DNA of 64,000 nucleotides from Nannobrachium achirus (lineage: Eukaryota; Chordata; Actinopteri; Myctophiformes; Myctophidae), in NCBI GenBank assembly GCA_963921795.1, contig OY997640.1, positions 7,265,091-7,329,090 on the forward strand, in the 5' to 3' direction. The notes under the pieces were generated by a model. That model was not told the origin of the DNA and searched no databases. It saw only the letters and a program-made list of their open reading frames with translations. This document shows positions 9,756-20,414 of the stretch, piece by piece (position 1 is the stretch's first letter; each line of letters starts with the position of its first letter). The translations under genes and the position numbers were made by a program.

Positions 9756-10859
9756 TGTAAAATAGGGTTAAGCTTTCAGGGCTAATTTAGGTCGTTTGCA
9801 GGGCTGATTTAGGTTGTTTGCATCACCATGGAGCTTCGATTAGAAAGCGAGGACTGGTTGTTCCATGTGTTATGGTTTATTTCTATAAAATACAGATAAA
9901 TACAATTACATTTCATATACATTTCAACATCATTAACAATATTCTTTAAGGGTAATTCAACATCATTAACATTAGTCTTTAAGGGTAATTCAACATCATT
10001 AACAATAGTCTCTAAGGACAATTCAGGTAGATACTGTGGCATACAAACATTAGTTCAGTGATTACTGCATTGACATTTCTACATAATTCACTAAGGCATC
10101 AATACAAATCTACAATCACAATAATAAATACATCACAAACAACTCACGTCATTAACGCATAACATGCTCTCAGGCCAGGGCTCTCTCAAGTAGGTGCACA
10201 TGTTGCTTCTTCTGCTGCTCAGCTCAACTGAGAGTGAGTGCACAGGCAGTGTATACTGTATATAGAGGGACACTGATTGGGGTGAATGAAAACAGGTGAG
10301 GTTGAGTGGAGCAGGTGAGTGAGGGGTGGAGTCAATCAGGGGGAGGGCCGGTGACTTTTCTACAGCCACCCCAAATACGGAGTATTTTAAACACTGAAAA
10401 GTCACTGAAATTGGGAGGGGTCTCGCCGCCCCATGACAAGAATTGGTTGCGGGGGGTGGCTCAGGTGGTGGCAGCTGAGGAGGGGGCCCAGGCACCGAGG
10501 GGGGCTCAGGTGAAGGTGGCAACTGAAGGGGCCCAGGTGTAGGGGTCGAAGGTGAAGACTGGGGCACAGGTGGAGACAGGGGTGCCGGAGGCGGGGTTAA
10601 AGGCGGAGACCAGGGCACAGCTAGAGGAGACGGAGGTGGCGAAGAAGGCGGAGCCCTGGGTGCTGGAGGTGCAGGCATGGGAGGAGCCTGAGGAAGTGGC
10701 CCGGCCGCAGTAGGCGGAGACTGAGGTGAGGGAGTAGGAGCTGGCGGTGGGGCCCGAGGCGGAGTTGACGGTGGGGCCCGAGGCGAGGCTGACGGGGTCA
10801 AAGGCGAAGCCCGGGGAGGCATAGGTGGCGGGATCAGAGGCAAAGCCCGGGGCGCCACA

Positions 10860-11125
10860 GGCGAGGAGACAGGAGGCGGAGCCCGGGGCGCCGGAGGCGA
10901 GGAGACAGGAGGTGGAGCCCGGGGCGCTGTAGGCGAGGAGACAGGAGGTGGAGCCCGGGGCGCCGGAGAATGGAGGCGAGGAGACAGGAGGCGTAGCCCG
11001 GGGCGCCGGAGGCGAGGAGACAAGAGGCGGAGCCCGGGGCGCCGGAGGCGAGGAGACAGGAGGCGGAGCCCGGGGCGCCAGAGGCGAGGAGACAGGAGGC
11101 GGAGCCCGGGGCGCCGGAGGCAGGA
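10860..11125. repeat. ~36-bp GC-rich minisatellite inside the LTR element
   Basis: About seven tandem units of roughly 36 bp built on GAGGAGACAGGAGGCGGAGC then CCGGGGCGCCGGAGGC. On the minus strand it reads as proline-, alanine- and serine-rich repeats. It belongs to the element at 9756-12000. Confidence 0.85.
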
Positions 11126-11415
11126 GGAGGAGGAGACTGGGGAGGGAGCCCGGCTGCAGGAGGCGGAGCAGGAGGCTTGGCTGGTGAGGCCTTAGGAGTC
11201 CTGGACTGGAGAGAAGAAAGTAGATGCTGCATTCTGCTGTTGTTCTGCAGCATTCTACTGTTGTTCTGCAGGATCAAATCCAGTGTCTTCTGCGTGGTTG
11301 GCTTAGCCATGGCAATGCTCTACTTCTCGGGCTTCGAAGGACCATGTGTGGCGGAAAGAGTCGCAGCCCCAGCCTGAAGCCTCAAAAGTCTAGATCTGCT
11401 CTCGTTCCATAGGGA

Positions 11416-11490
11416 TATCCCTTTGGAGTGATGGTTAAGACATTGGACTTTCACGTGGGAGACCCGGGTTCGAAGCCGGGTTCGGATCAC
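11416..11490 (+). other. tRNA-like segment at the primer-binding region
   Basis: On the + strand the segment shows an A-box-like stretch (TGGAGTGATGG), CTTTCAC resembling an anticodon loop with TTC, and a perfect B box (GGTTCGAAGCC) followed by CGGATCA. The acceptor ends do not pair and the anticodon stem is poor, so it is not a working tRNA gene. It lies where the minus-strand LTR element should have its primer-binding site, and similarity to a tRNA extends far beyond the usual ~18 bases. Confidence 0.5.
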
Positions 11491-12005
11491 CTCCGTTACA
11501 CATTTAAAATAGGGTTAAGCTTTCAGGGCTGATTTAGTTTTCATCACCATGGAGCTTCGATTAGAAAGCGAGGACTGGTTGTTCCATGTGTTATGGTTTA
11601 TTTCTATAAAATACAGATAAATACGATTACATTTCATATACATTTCAACATCATTAATTCAGGTAGATACTGTGGCATACAAACATTAGTTCAGTGATTA
11701 CTGCATTGACATTTCTACATAATTCACTAAGGCATCAATACAAATCTACAATCACAATAATAAATACATCACAAACAACTCACGTCATTAACGCATAACA
11801 TGCTCTCAGGCCAGGGCTCTCTCAAGTAGGTGCACATGTTGCTTCTTCTGCTGCTCAGCTCAACTGAGAGTGAGTGGACAGGCAGTGTATACTGTATATA
11901 GAGGGACACTGATTGGGGAGAATGAAAACAGGTGAGGTTGAGTGGAGCAGGTGAGTGAGGGGTGGATTCAATCAGGTGGAGGGCTGGTGACTTTTCTACA
12001 GCCAT

Positions 12006-13248
12006 ACAGTAAAAGGGACCTGAGTTGCGGTGGTTTAATTGAACTAATAGTCCTTGGGCCAAGAGCCAAAATTTCTCACGGGTAACACCTGGGATGGCAA
12101 ATTCTAGTTGTGATTTTTTTTTATTCCAATACATCCCTAGATTACGTTTTGATATGATAGACCTTGCTGACTGGTAGCTAAATTGTTGTTATCAGCTGCT
12201 ATAGATACCGTCCCCCTTTGAAAAATGGCATTTTAGACAAGGGTGCATATCTTGATATTGGCTCATGTTCAGGACATATTGCAAAGTTTTATATTATGTG
12301 TTTGTTATCATTTTTAAGGGGATACTTTGAGCTTTCATTCAAGCCGGCCCTTTTGTGAATATGTATATTATGTACAGTGATCAACTGGAGCTCTTCAAAC
12401 CTTTAATAACAATCTTTTCCCCCACAATTTCCGCCTAAACTATATATTTTCTTTTAGTTCTGTGGCATCAAGAAACAACAACTGGAATACTGACATGACC
12501 CTAAGGATTCAAGAAATGTATAATTTACCCGCAGTATTTCATTCTGAGATGGTAATCTTCAGCCTCATCTTAAAGGAGCTATAGTCAACTTTTTCATTTT
12601 GGCCGTTGTCAGGCTGACTTTGTTTACATCCGTCTTCTATTCTTTTATAATATATAAAAGAATAGAAGAGGGATATAAACAAAGTCAGCCTGACAACGGC
12701 CAAAAATATTATTTTATCATTAGCTTAATTTTTTTCATAAAATATTTTCTAAACATTATTTTTATTTCAGCATCCATTTTTCAAGAAAAAGTTGACTACA
12801 TCTCCTTTAAACAAGCACGTTTTATGAGAAATATACGGGTCAATAGGCCTATATGAAATACCACTAAAACCTCCCTAAACATTGATACAAAAGGGTCTTC
12901 AATTGATTCTGGTACCTTTAGGCATGCTTGAGAACATCCCCAAAATCCAGGAAAATATACTTACCACATTTTCAAGATGGCTGCCGGGAGCTTTAAAATG
13001 GCTTGATTTGAACCAGAAATCAAAACTAACAATGCTGATAACGTGTTTGTCTGTCAGCCAACCAGAAACATGTTTTGAACTTTGGTGAAATGTATTTTGT
13101 CGTAGAGCCTGCCTACTCTATCTGTACATTTGTGCACACACTCATACACACACACACACAGGCATGGACAAATGCTATATCCGTATCCGCTTTATACCGG
13201 ATCTCCAACCTGCAAAGTGATCCCCACTTCATTTAAGCATGTGGACAT
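12006..13248. repeat. Cassette A, distal upstream module
   Basis: Non-coding sequence shared with 29480-31670 (B), 44050-44870 (C), 50800-53105 (D) and, shortened, 55870-56225 (E). Landmarks: AAATTCTAGTTGTGATTTTT, GGCTCATGTTCAGGACAT, TTCAAGATGGC, and a (CA)n tract at 13140-13161. Interrupted here by the TTAA MITE at 12574-12806. A promoter or early exon of the zinc-finger gene could lie here, but none can be assigned. Confidence 0.8.
12574..12806. mobile_element. TTAA-target palindromic MITE
   Basis: 233 bp with inverted ends (AGGAGCTATAGTCAACTTTTT against AAAAAGTTGACTACATCTCCT) and a strong inner palindrome at about 12598-12702. It is flanked by TTAA at 12570-12573 and 12807-12810. Cassettes C (near 44407) and D (near 52677) carry a single TTAA there. 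TTAA duplication points to the piggyBac or Kolobok superfamilies; no transposase is present. Confidence 0.92.
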
Positions 13249-14239
13249 GAATAATTGATTGATTGAAGACTTTATTAGAAGTTTGCATAGGAAAAAGTAC
13301 AGTTTCATGACGGTACAGTTCACTGGTACAAGGTCTACTAAAAGGAGATCCTAGAAAAGACTAAACTTATTTCCACATGAAACCATAAAAGTATCTCATA
13401 TAACATTGAATGACAGACAAATAGACAGTGATGGGCAGTAGCGAGCTACAAGTAGCGACGCTACATAGCTTAACTACATTTTTCAGTAGCGTCACGGTAG
13501 CGCCGCTCGTTTTGAACCAAATAGCTTTTAGCGTAGCGGAGCTATTTTTAGAGCCCAGTAGTGACGTAGCGTCCACCAAACGCTACACGTTACTAATAAA
13601 GGTTTTGCAGAAAAAAGAAAAGAAAAAATCCCCGGAGAAAAGCCATGGTACAGCCTGTGCACATGAATCACAGCTCGTTTTATACTTCTATAGTACAGCG
13701 GAGTCATTTGCCAAAAAGGACAGATCTACAAGCTATCAACGTGTCTCGGCTGAGTCGGCTCTGCAGGGTGTTCGCTCGAAGATCTACCCTTGCTTCCATC
13801 ATGGCTCCTCCCCAATAGCAAGAAGTCACTGCTCTCTGTCTGCACCTATAGAGCATCGCAGTTGAAGCCCCACCCCGTCCTCACTCTGGTGTCGGAAGTG
13901 TTTTCTCCATTCATTTCTTGCATAGACATTTCATAAAGTATTTATTTAAACGTTTTTAAGCCTTGGACAAAGCCACCTCGGCTGGAGAGGAATCATGACA
14001 ATATTCCATTTTTTTTGAATGCAAAGATTAATTCGAAAGCTGAAAAAAATGGCAGGGTACAAGACTGTGTACATCATTATTTTTAAAATTGCGGAAACTA
14101 CACTCCCAGAATGCTTTGCGAATGTTGTTGTTGTTTCATGAAATATAGCCGTTAAATCACGCTCAGTTTAGTTATCCAGGCCAGCATATGGCCTGAAATG
14201 TAGTGATTGTCATCTCTGTGGACTCTCTTATCGTCATCT

Positions 14240-14545
14240 TTAACTAGTGCATCATATTTGTAAAAGAACGTATTCGCTCACGGGAGTTCTGCTGACGTGC
14301 AATAATCTGCCGGGAAGACAGGGGGCAGTAAGCTACTTCCGCGGTAACCGCAAGATATGTGAAAGAAGAAGAAGCTAGACCAATCACAGACGTCGTTTTA
14401 TGTTTAGCAGTATGGGAAATGCAGTTCTTCTCCGTGCGATCTTGATTAAAACGTGTTTTTACTAAAACTAGAGTGATTGCATACATACTCGGGGGTTCTA
14501 CAGGAGCATATGGAACCATTTTACAACCACCAGCCTAGCGGTAAG
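14240..14545 (+). other. Promoter/first-exon-like sequence carried by the hAT
   Basis: GC-containing upstream sequence with CCAATCA (14379-14385), then ATGGAACCATTTTACAACC at 14511, reading MEPFYNHQPS, followed at once by a strong splice donor, AGCGGTAAGTG (~14535-14545). It could be the first exon of the lost transposase or a captured host exon. I do not recognise the peptide. Confidence 0.3.
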
Positions 14546-14646
14546 TGTACATTGAATTGCTACGACTTTGTGGCTGATAATGAAAAACCCTATGGTAAAT
14601 ATGAATGGCCAGCTTGCTTCCGACACCTCACTGCGATGCTCTATGG

Positions 14647-15638
14647 CAGTGATACTCAAACTCCGGCCCGCGGGCCACTTCCGGCCCGTGGCACAATTTT
14701 GACTGGCCCACCAGCTTAATGTCCTCAAAGTTGCGCATCCAACAAGCTTTAAACTGAGCAGATTGGACCTTGCGTTCCAGAGATAATGGCCAAAACATCT
14801 TGAAAACGGCCATAGAAATCGTCAATTTTCGCGGTTTTTTTTTCTCTCTTTTTTTTTACCAGTGGCTCTGCCTCTGCCCAACTTATTAGCATACCCAAAA
14901 TGTTATTGTAGGCCTAATGCAAATGAAGAGACGTACTGTAGCTCTACTTAACAGCTGCATCATTAGCCATTTGGTAGCTAAACAGTCTGGGTAATAATCT
15001 ATTTTAAGTAGATTCTTTGATTTTATTTTATTTTCCTTAACTATCAATTTTCACAAGTTTATTTTCTGTAAAAAGTCATTTGTGTTGAATGTGGCAACAT
15101 CATAAATAACACTGTGAAGCAATTGAAAGAGAGTTGTGCTCAGCTATCTTTAATGTTATCCAACTCGATAGCAGGCAGACAGATATCAACCCAGACAAAT
15201 AGCAGACAAACGTACAGACAAACGCACATTAGTTTGTTTTGGTGTTTTTGTGGAATATGCTAATTTCACAGAATTAATAAAAAGAGAGAAAATGTAGCAA
15301 ATTACTTTGATTACAAATGTTGTCATTGACAGAATTTAAATAGAATTCCAAGCCATAAAATAATGCACATTGCAATTGTCTTATGTGGAAATAAAGCAAA
15401 AAGTTATCAAGTAATGTCATTTTATCAACTGGCCCAACAGGGGATAGCTTCGCTGTTTCTACATGTCATCTTTTCGACACCCAACTCTAACCCTTATCCT
15501 AACCTTAACCTCCGTGGGGTGAGTCGCTAACCCTCCGGTCGAAATGATGGTCGTGCGAAAGAGTGAGATTTTACCGGTCCGCGGCCCCTTGTCATTTTTG
15601 TAATGTGGCCCACCGGTTCAGAAGTTTGAGTATCCCTG
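14647..15638. mobile_element. hAT MITE nested in the 4.1-kb hAT
   Basis: 992 bp with ends CAGTGATACTCAAACTCCGG and the complement of CAGGGATACTCAAACTTC. An exact 8-bp duplication CTCTATGG lies at 14639-14646 and 15639-15646. Both subterminal regions are rich in GGCCCG/GGCCCAC. No transposase. CCTAACC-type stretches occur at 15490-15515. Confidence 0.95.
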
Positions 15639-16041
15639 CTCTATGGTCTGCACCGGACGTGCACCCACTGCAGTGCACACAGAGAGTCAGAGACAGTCAG
15701 ACACGGAGAAGGAGAGACGGAGGGGATATGGTGGTCATATGGAACTAAACCTACACAGTGAAACTGTTATTTGCAACGTTTGCAATGTTAGAACTTCACT
15801 CTTATAACTTTAACCAAATGCGGGTGAAACAGTGAAGGGGACACCACACCGCATGATAGAGTGCACGGAACGACGGACTGGACATACCTCGCATATCGAT
15901 CAAAAACAACCATTCGCACCTCGTTTAAAAAGCGTGCCTCAACGACGTGAATTAACATAAGAATGAGCCATCGGCTGGATGCATATCTGATCCATTGTGT
16001 GACCTGCTAAATTAGTGCTAATGGTTCTGTTCTGTCTAAAG

Positions 16042-16509
16042 CAGAGATGGAAAAAGTACTCACAATTTGTACTTAGTAAAAGTATCAATACTTCGCTGTA
16101 GATGTCCCCATTACAAGCGAATGTCCAGAATTCAAAATGTACTTGAGTAAAAGTATGAAAGTATTGGCATCAAAATGTAGGTCTACTTAAAGTACCAAAA
16201 GTAAAAGTAGGCTACTAAATGTTTGAAAATAGCCAAGGAAGGTATAAAATAGGGCTAAAGTGGAATAATGTAGTGTATATTTTATAATATAATCTTTCAT
16301 AGCTGTAAAGTAGCCTAACTAGTAACTACATTTTTCAAATAATTGTAGTAGAGTAAAAGTACAATATTTGGATTTGAGATGTAGTGAGTAGAAGTAAAAG
16401 TACTGAAAACTGGAAATACTCTGGAAATACTCAAGTAAAGTACAGATACCTCAAAATTGTACTTAGTGTAAGTAGGCCTACAGTAAATCTACTTTACTTT
16501 ACACCACTG
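16042..16509. mobile_element. Second hAT MITE nested in the 4.1-kb hAT
   Basis: 468 bp with ends CAGAGATGGAAAAAGTACTC and the complement of CAGTGGTGTAAAGTAAAGTA, and repeated AAAGTAC/GTACTT motifs inside. Flanks GTCTAAAG (16034-16041) and GTCTGAAG (16510-16517) form an 8-bp duplication with one change. This end type is widespread in fish genomes. Confidence 0.9.
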
Positions 16510-16627
16510 GTCTGAAGTAGTCAAAGTAGAACGTTACACTCAACTCACCATTTATCTGCACTACAGTACAAAATGAATTGTAGGCCTATAACATGAATCA
16601 ATTCAAATGAGAATGTTACTATACTTA

Positions 16628-16676
16628 CTAACTGACTGACTGACTGACTGACTGACTGACTGACTGACTGACTGAC

Positions 16677-16721
<45 letters not shown>
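16628..16721. repeat. Compound (ACTG)n-(TGTC)n microsatellite
   Basis: About twelve ACTG units followed directly by about eleven TGTC units. Other simple repeats not listed separately: (TCTC)n near 23978, (GACA)n 24209-24255, (TGTC)n 54935-54977. Confidence 0.95.
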
Positions 16722-16724
<3 letters not shown>

Positions 16725-16967
16725 AGCATAAAGATTATCCATCCATCCACCCATCTTATCAGCTGTTTCGACAGCACACAGATCAGGGCACTCTTTTGTC
16801 CACAGCTAACTAATGACAGTGAAGTGGCAATTTAAGGACCTTTTAGACATTTTTAATACCTAAAAAATATAAATAAAATACCAAAACTGCATCAAAGTTA
16901 GCAACTATAAAAACTGGTCAAACATTGGCCAATTTGACAATATAGTAAAAGAGGCACAACTTGTGAA

Positions 16968-17036
16968 AATGGCAGATCTACAAGCTCGAAACGCATTGTG
17001 TTCCGAGGTGTTGTGAGCTTGTAGATCTGCTATTTT
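16968..17036. repeat. Palindrome, AGCAGATCTACAAGCTC family
   Basis: Arms GAAAATGGCAGATCTACAAG and CTTGTAGATCTGCTATTTTC around a ~30-base loop. The complementarity continues outward (TTGTG against CACAA). One of at least ten copies in the window; see the findings. Confidence 0.9.
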
Positions 17037-17714
17037 CACAATATTTATCGGTGGAACAGAGTGAAACTAAATGTAATGCCTCAACTCCTAATTCCAATTG
17101 CTTGTCAGGGTGGGGTCCCAAGTTCAAATAGGATTTTTTTTTTTTTTGGGGGGGGGGGGGGGTCACAGCCTGAAAAGGTACACATTTAATTTAAAAAGTA
17201 AATGAAAGGATGAAACAAAAAGCCAGACACGAGGGCTTTTTTCCAGTTTTATAATAATCAATTGAACTGAGCATTTTTTGCCTGACTATTTGTTTGGTGG
17301 AAAGTTGCACTTGATCATGAAGTTGATAAAAAAAAAAAAAAAAAAAAGTAGCTTTGTTGTAGTTAGCTACTTTTGTCGTGTAGCTTGTAGCTTGCTTTGC
17401 TACATTTTCTGTGGGTAGCTTCGTTGTAGCTTAAGCTATATTTCATCAAGAGTAGCTTGTAGCTTAGCTTACTACATTTTCCAAGTAGCTTGCCCATCAC
17501 TGCAAATAGAACACAGTACTATGCTGTAGATATAGTCAGTAAAAAATACAGTGAGTCAATACAAACAGTAAGTATATACAAAAAAGGGGCAGGGGAGGGT
17601 AGGGCTGGGCTAGGTTTGTTTGAAGGGGCAGGGGAGGGTAGGGCTGGGCTTGTTTTTACCAGTTGCGAACGGCTGCTGCCTGTAAGTAGTTTTTCAGGGT
17701 GATTTTGAAGACAT

Positions 17715-18195
17715 TGACGCGACTCATCTGATTTTGACAACTGCCTTCTCCTCCTCGTTCTGGTCCGTTCGGGCCCACTTTCACCCCTGCCTATATAGCA
17801 ACCACACTAATTACTGAATTAAAAAAATTATAAACTGGGTCTAATAAAGGTGTGGCATCTACCTGGATCTCTTCCATCATGGTAGTGACATCACTCTTGC
17901 CCAAATATGGAGGGGCGGCAGCCTGCGCACATCGGTGTTGTCAGGCATGCACGGCAACCGGTTGTGTTGTGACTGAGGTCAGACCAGAGCTCTGCTCAGC
18001 ATGTATAAGACTTGAAAATACTATTGAATTCCACTTCATTCCACAGAGGCCAGAGCGTTCTGTTTTCTTACTCAGTGTCGTGAGAGAAGGAGATAGATAA
18101 CTTAGGGAGTCAGAAAGAGGATAAATAAATTGTCCATTACCCAACGGAACCTAAAACTCTGTTCCTATAACAGTCCATCTATAGATTCAGATTTG
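17715..18195 (+). other. Cassette A, region just upstream of zinc-finger exon
   Basis: Shared by all five cassettes. Landmarks: the GGAGGGGCGGCAGCCTGCGC stretch, CACTTCATTCCACAG (18032-18046), which is a plausible splice acceptor, and TGTCGTGAGAGAAGGAG. Frames here are not preserved between copies, so it is probably intron and/or 5' leader. The first coding exon of the gene, if any lies upstream, was not identified. Confidence 0.55.
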
Positions 18196-19246
18196 ATGAT
18201 GAAACGCCACTTCAGGAAGGAGTCCTCCCAGACTAAGTTCTGATTGTACCTACTCCAGATCTAAGTCGAGCCATGGCAACCTCTATTGCCAAATTCCCAT
18301 AAATGGACAGATCCCCTCAGAATCGTGCCAGCAAATCACCAGAATTGTAACCAGCCAGGAACAAGGAGACACAGATGAACCAGAATCTTCCAGTCATCAC
18401 AGGTTTACCAAGACTTTAACTCAACCAGGAGAAGTGAAGACACATCAGCTGACTTGTACAGGGAAGAAAACTCACATCTGTAAACACTGTGACAAGAGTT
18501 TCAGTAAGTTGGTTCACCTGAAGAGTCATCAGTGTATCCACACTGGAGGAAGACCTTTTCACTGCAACGAGTGTTACAAGGCTTTTTGTCGGTCAGATGA
18601 ACTCAAGATTCACCAGCGTATCCACACTGGAGACAAACCTTTCCACTGTAAGCAGTGTGGCAAGAACTTTAGTGTGTTATGTAATCTGAAGGCACACCAG
18701 CGTATCCACACTGGAGAAAAACCTTTTCACTGTAAAGAGTGTGATAAGAGTTTCAGTGAGTTAGGTACCCTGAAGAGACACCTGCATATCCACACTGGAG
18801 AAAAACCTTTTCATTGTAAAGAGTGTGACAAGAGTTTCAGTCTGTTAGGTCTCCTGAAGAGACACCTGCGTATCCACACTGGAGAAAAACCTTTTCACTG
18901 TAAAGAGTGTGACAAGGCCTTTTGTCGGTTAGATGAACTTAAGAATCACCAACATATTCACACAGGAGAAAAACCTTTTCACTGTAAAGAGTGTGACAAG
19001 AGTTTCAGTGTGTTAGGACAACTGAAGATTCACCAGCGTATCCACACAGGAGAAAAACCTTTCTATTGTAAACAGTGTGACAAAGCTTTTTATCGGTTAA
19101 ATGAACTGAAGATTCACCAGCGTATCCACACAGGAGAAAAACCTTTCCACTGTAAACAGTGTGGCAAGAACTTTAGTGTGTTATGTAATCTGAAGGCACA
19201 CCAGCGTATCCACACTGGAGAAACACCTTTTCACTGTAAACAGTGA
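18196..19246 (+). pseudogene. C2H2 zinc-finger gene copy A, start and fingers out of frame
   Basis: Nine tandem Krueppel-type fingers (C-x2-C-x12-H-x3-H with TGEKPF-type linkers) at about 18475-19230, then a cut tenth finger ending HCKQ and a stop. Such proteins bind DNA in the nucleus. The ATG-ATG used by the paralogues (18196) is followed by an 11-base deletion near 18222, compared with the same place in copies B-E, so that frame stops after about 15 codons. The finger frame itself is open but has no ATG before finger 1. If an upstream exon were spliced at CCTCCCAG just after the deletion, the gene could still work, but nothing supports that. The finger array is closest to copy E. Linker 1 is TGGRPF, unlike TGEKPF elsewhere. 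Confidence 0.8.
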
Positions 19247-19679
19247 AAACCACCATCTGCAAGATGGAGGGAAAGAAAGAAATGTGGTCACAACGAAATA
19301 TGTCTGTAGACTGATAAATGCAGGTTGTGCACAGCCACCTGTTTTGTGCAGCCAGTGCTACCCAGTGTGAAGTGCGCGGTGCTCTTTATGAGTTAATTTC
19401 ATTAAGGACCATTATGTCACCCCCCCCCCCCCAAAAAAAAAGAAAAAAAGAAAAAGCCATATTGGTCCAATATGGCTCTTTCAACATTTTGGGTTGCCGA
19501 CCCCTGCCCTAAGTAATGGGGCCAGAAGAGCCATGCTCTGCCGCCTGCCTGTTGTGAGCTTGGAGTTCTGCTATTTTCTATATTTTCACCAAAAGTGCCC
19601 TTTTAGAAATGTCAGCCCCTGCCTCTCTAACGTTCTATGCACGTCCCTGGACCAAATACAACCATCGCATGTCACGGTT
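19247..19679 (+). other. Cassette A 3' module, with hAT MITE end
   Basis: Non-coding, shared by the cassettes. Includes AACCACCATCTGCAAGATGG, a C/A homopolymer tract (19416-19455), and 19456-19507 resembling the right end of a CAGGGGTCGGCAACCC hAT MITE (CCATATTGGTCCAATATGG is a short palindrome). A half palindrome lies near 19552-19575. Confidence 0.6.
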
Positions 19680-20062
19680 CGGTGTTGTGGTGGTGAGGAC
19701 CCAAATGCAGAACTCAACTCAAAAAGCCAGGAAACCACGGAGGACAGATTACAAGACTTTACTGAACTTAAAATATACTGTTAACACAAGCAAACATGTA
19801 TCAAACATAACAGAATCAAACATACAGGAAAACTTAGGAACGGACAGCAAACAATGAACCAGCACAGAGAGCAGATACAGGCAGGATTAAATAGTCTCTG
19901 ACCAGCTAGGCACTCTTTAGGCCAACAGCTCACAGCTGTGAAGCCGGGAGGAGCTCAGATTGTCAATCTCCAGGAGGGGAGGGGGCGAGCACGAAAAGGT
20001 GAAGTGGGGAAAATGCCGGGGTGAGGCCCTGGAAGTGCCACCGTGTGGCACAGATCATGACA
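19680..20062 (-). mobile_element. Solo LTR, copy in cassette A
   Basis: 383 bp, TGTCACGG to ATCATGACA, with an exact 5-bp duplication TCGCA at 19675-19679 and 20063-20067. On the minus strand it shows an AGTAAAG polyadenylation-like motif. An LTR-LTR recombination product of a retrovirus-like (probably Gypsy-type) element. The same insertion, with the same flanks, is present in cassettes B and E, so it predates those duplications. Confidence 0.9.
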
Positions 20063-20067
20063 TCGCA

Positions 20068-20414
20068 GATGTACTAGTTGTTTTGCATTACTCTGCCATT
20101 CAAATTGAATAAAAATTACATTCAATTCACTAATAAAGGTCCTGGATTGCTGCTTAAAGAAACACATTATATAAGGACACGTGCATAAAATGAATAGTTA
20201 TTAGAGCGTTAAGAGAATAGAAAATGAGAATAAACTTTAATAAGACAGATTAAAATATGAGAATAAAGTTTCAGTGCAGCGTATAAGTAATGGATCAGAA
20301 ACCTCGGTAAAAGACGACGGCACTTCAGAAACATCTTCAGCTTTGACATAAAAGAACAGAGAGCCGTAGTAGCAGACCTGCAGCACTTTGTTCCAGATGT
20401 GTGACGCATTCAGA
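20068..20414. other. Cassette 3' module, non-coding
   Basis: AT-rich sequence shared with 34522-34866 and 59151-59494. Nothing recognisable as a gene. It ends in a ~50-bp stretch (GTAGCAGACCTGCAG...) that is repeated just right of the next MITE at 20969. Confidence 0.5.

Larger units (their letters stand above)
9756..12000 (-). mobile_element. Short LTR retrotransposon, non-autonomous, minus strand
   Basis: Direct repeats at 9756-10364 and 11503-12000 begin TGTAAAAT (TTTAAAAT on the right) and end TTTCTACA. They are flanked by a 5-bp duplication, CCCAT (9751-9755) and GCCAT (12001-12005). The other cassettes give the empty site. On the minus strand the 5' LTR is on the right and a primer-binding-like region complementary to a tRNA 3' end follows it. 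The interior (1.1 kb) shows only a gag-like or proline-rich reading from about 11310 and no pol, so the element depended on another for copying. The left LTR holds a triplicated ~30-bp stretch that is reduced in the right one. Fossil, moderately young. Confidence 0.85.
13426..17502. mobile_element. 4.1-kb non-autonomous hAT element
   Basis: Ends are CAGTGATGGGCAGTAGC on the left and the complement of CAGTGATGGGCAAGCTAC on the right. Both ends carry many TAGC repeats as subterminal sequence, and an exact 8-bp duplication CAAATAGA lies at 13418-13425 and 17503-17510. No transposase frame is visible. The interior holds two further hAT MITEs (14647-15638 and 16042-16509), a palindrome (16968-17036), a long TCTG/ACTG microsatellite and gene-like sequence near 14240-14545. 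Confidence 0.93.
13249..17709 (-). mobile_element. LINE 3'-end fragment interrupted by a 4.1-kb hAT
   Basis: Outer layer of a nested stack: 13249-13425 plus 17511-17709. It is flanked by GACAT at 13244-13248 and 17710-17714, and cassette B shows the uninterrupted sequence. On the minus strand it ends AATAAAGTCTTCAATCAATC, which suggests a polyadenylation signal and a short tandem tail, so it is probably a 5'-truncated LINE or SINE insertion; family unknown. Part of its sequence recurs, duplicated, at 5956-6039. Confidence 0.65.

Noticed and set aside
10133-11023. 296-codon proline-rich protein as a host gene
   Set aside because: It lies within the LTR element, consists mainly of a 36-bp minisatellite and runs on into the LTR.
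11416-11490. Functional tRNA gene with TTC anticodon
   Set aside because: Acceptor ends do not pair and the anticodon stem is poor; its place at an LTR explains it better as a primer-binding region.
17852-18100. Small upstream frames (GGAAACAHRCCQA type) before each zinc-finger exon
   Set aside because: Frames are not preserved between the five copies and end inside the acceptor-like leader; more likely leader or intron.
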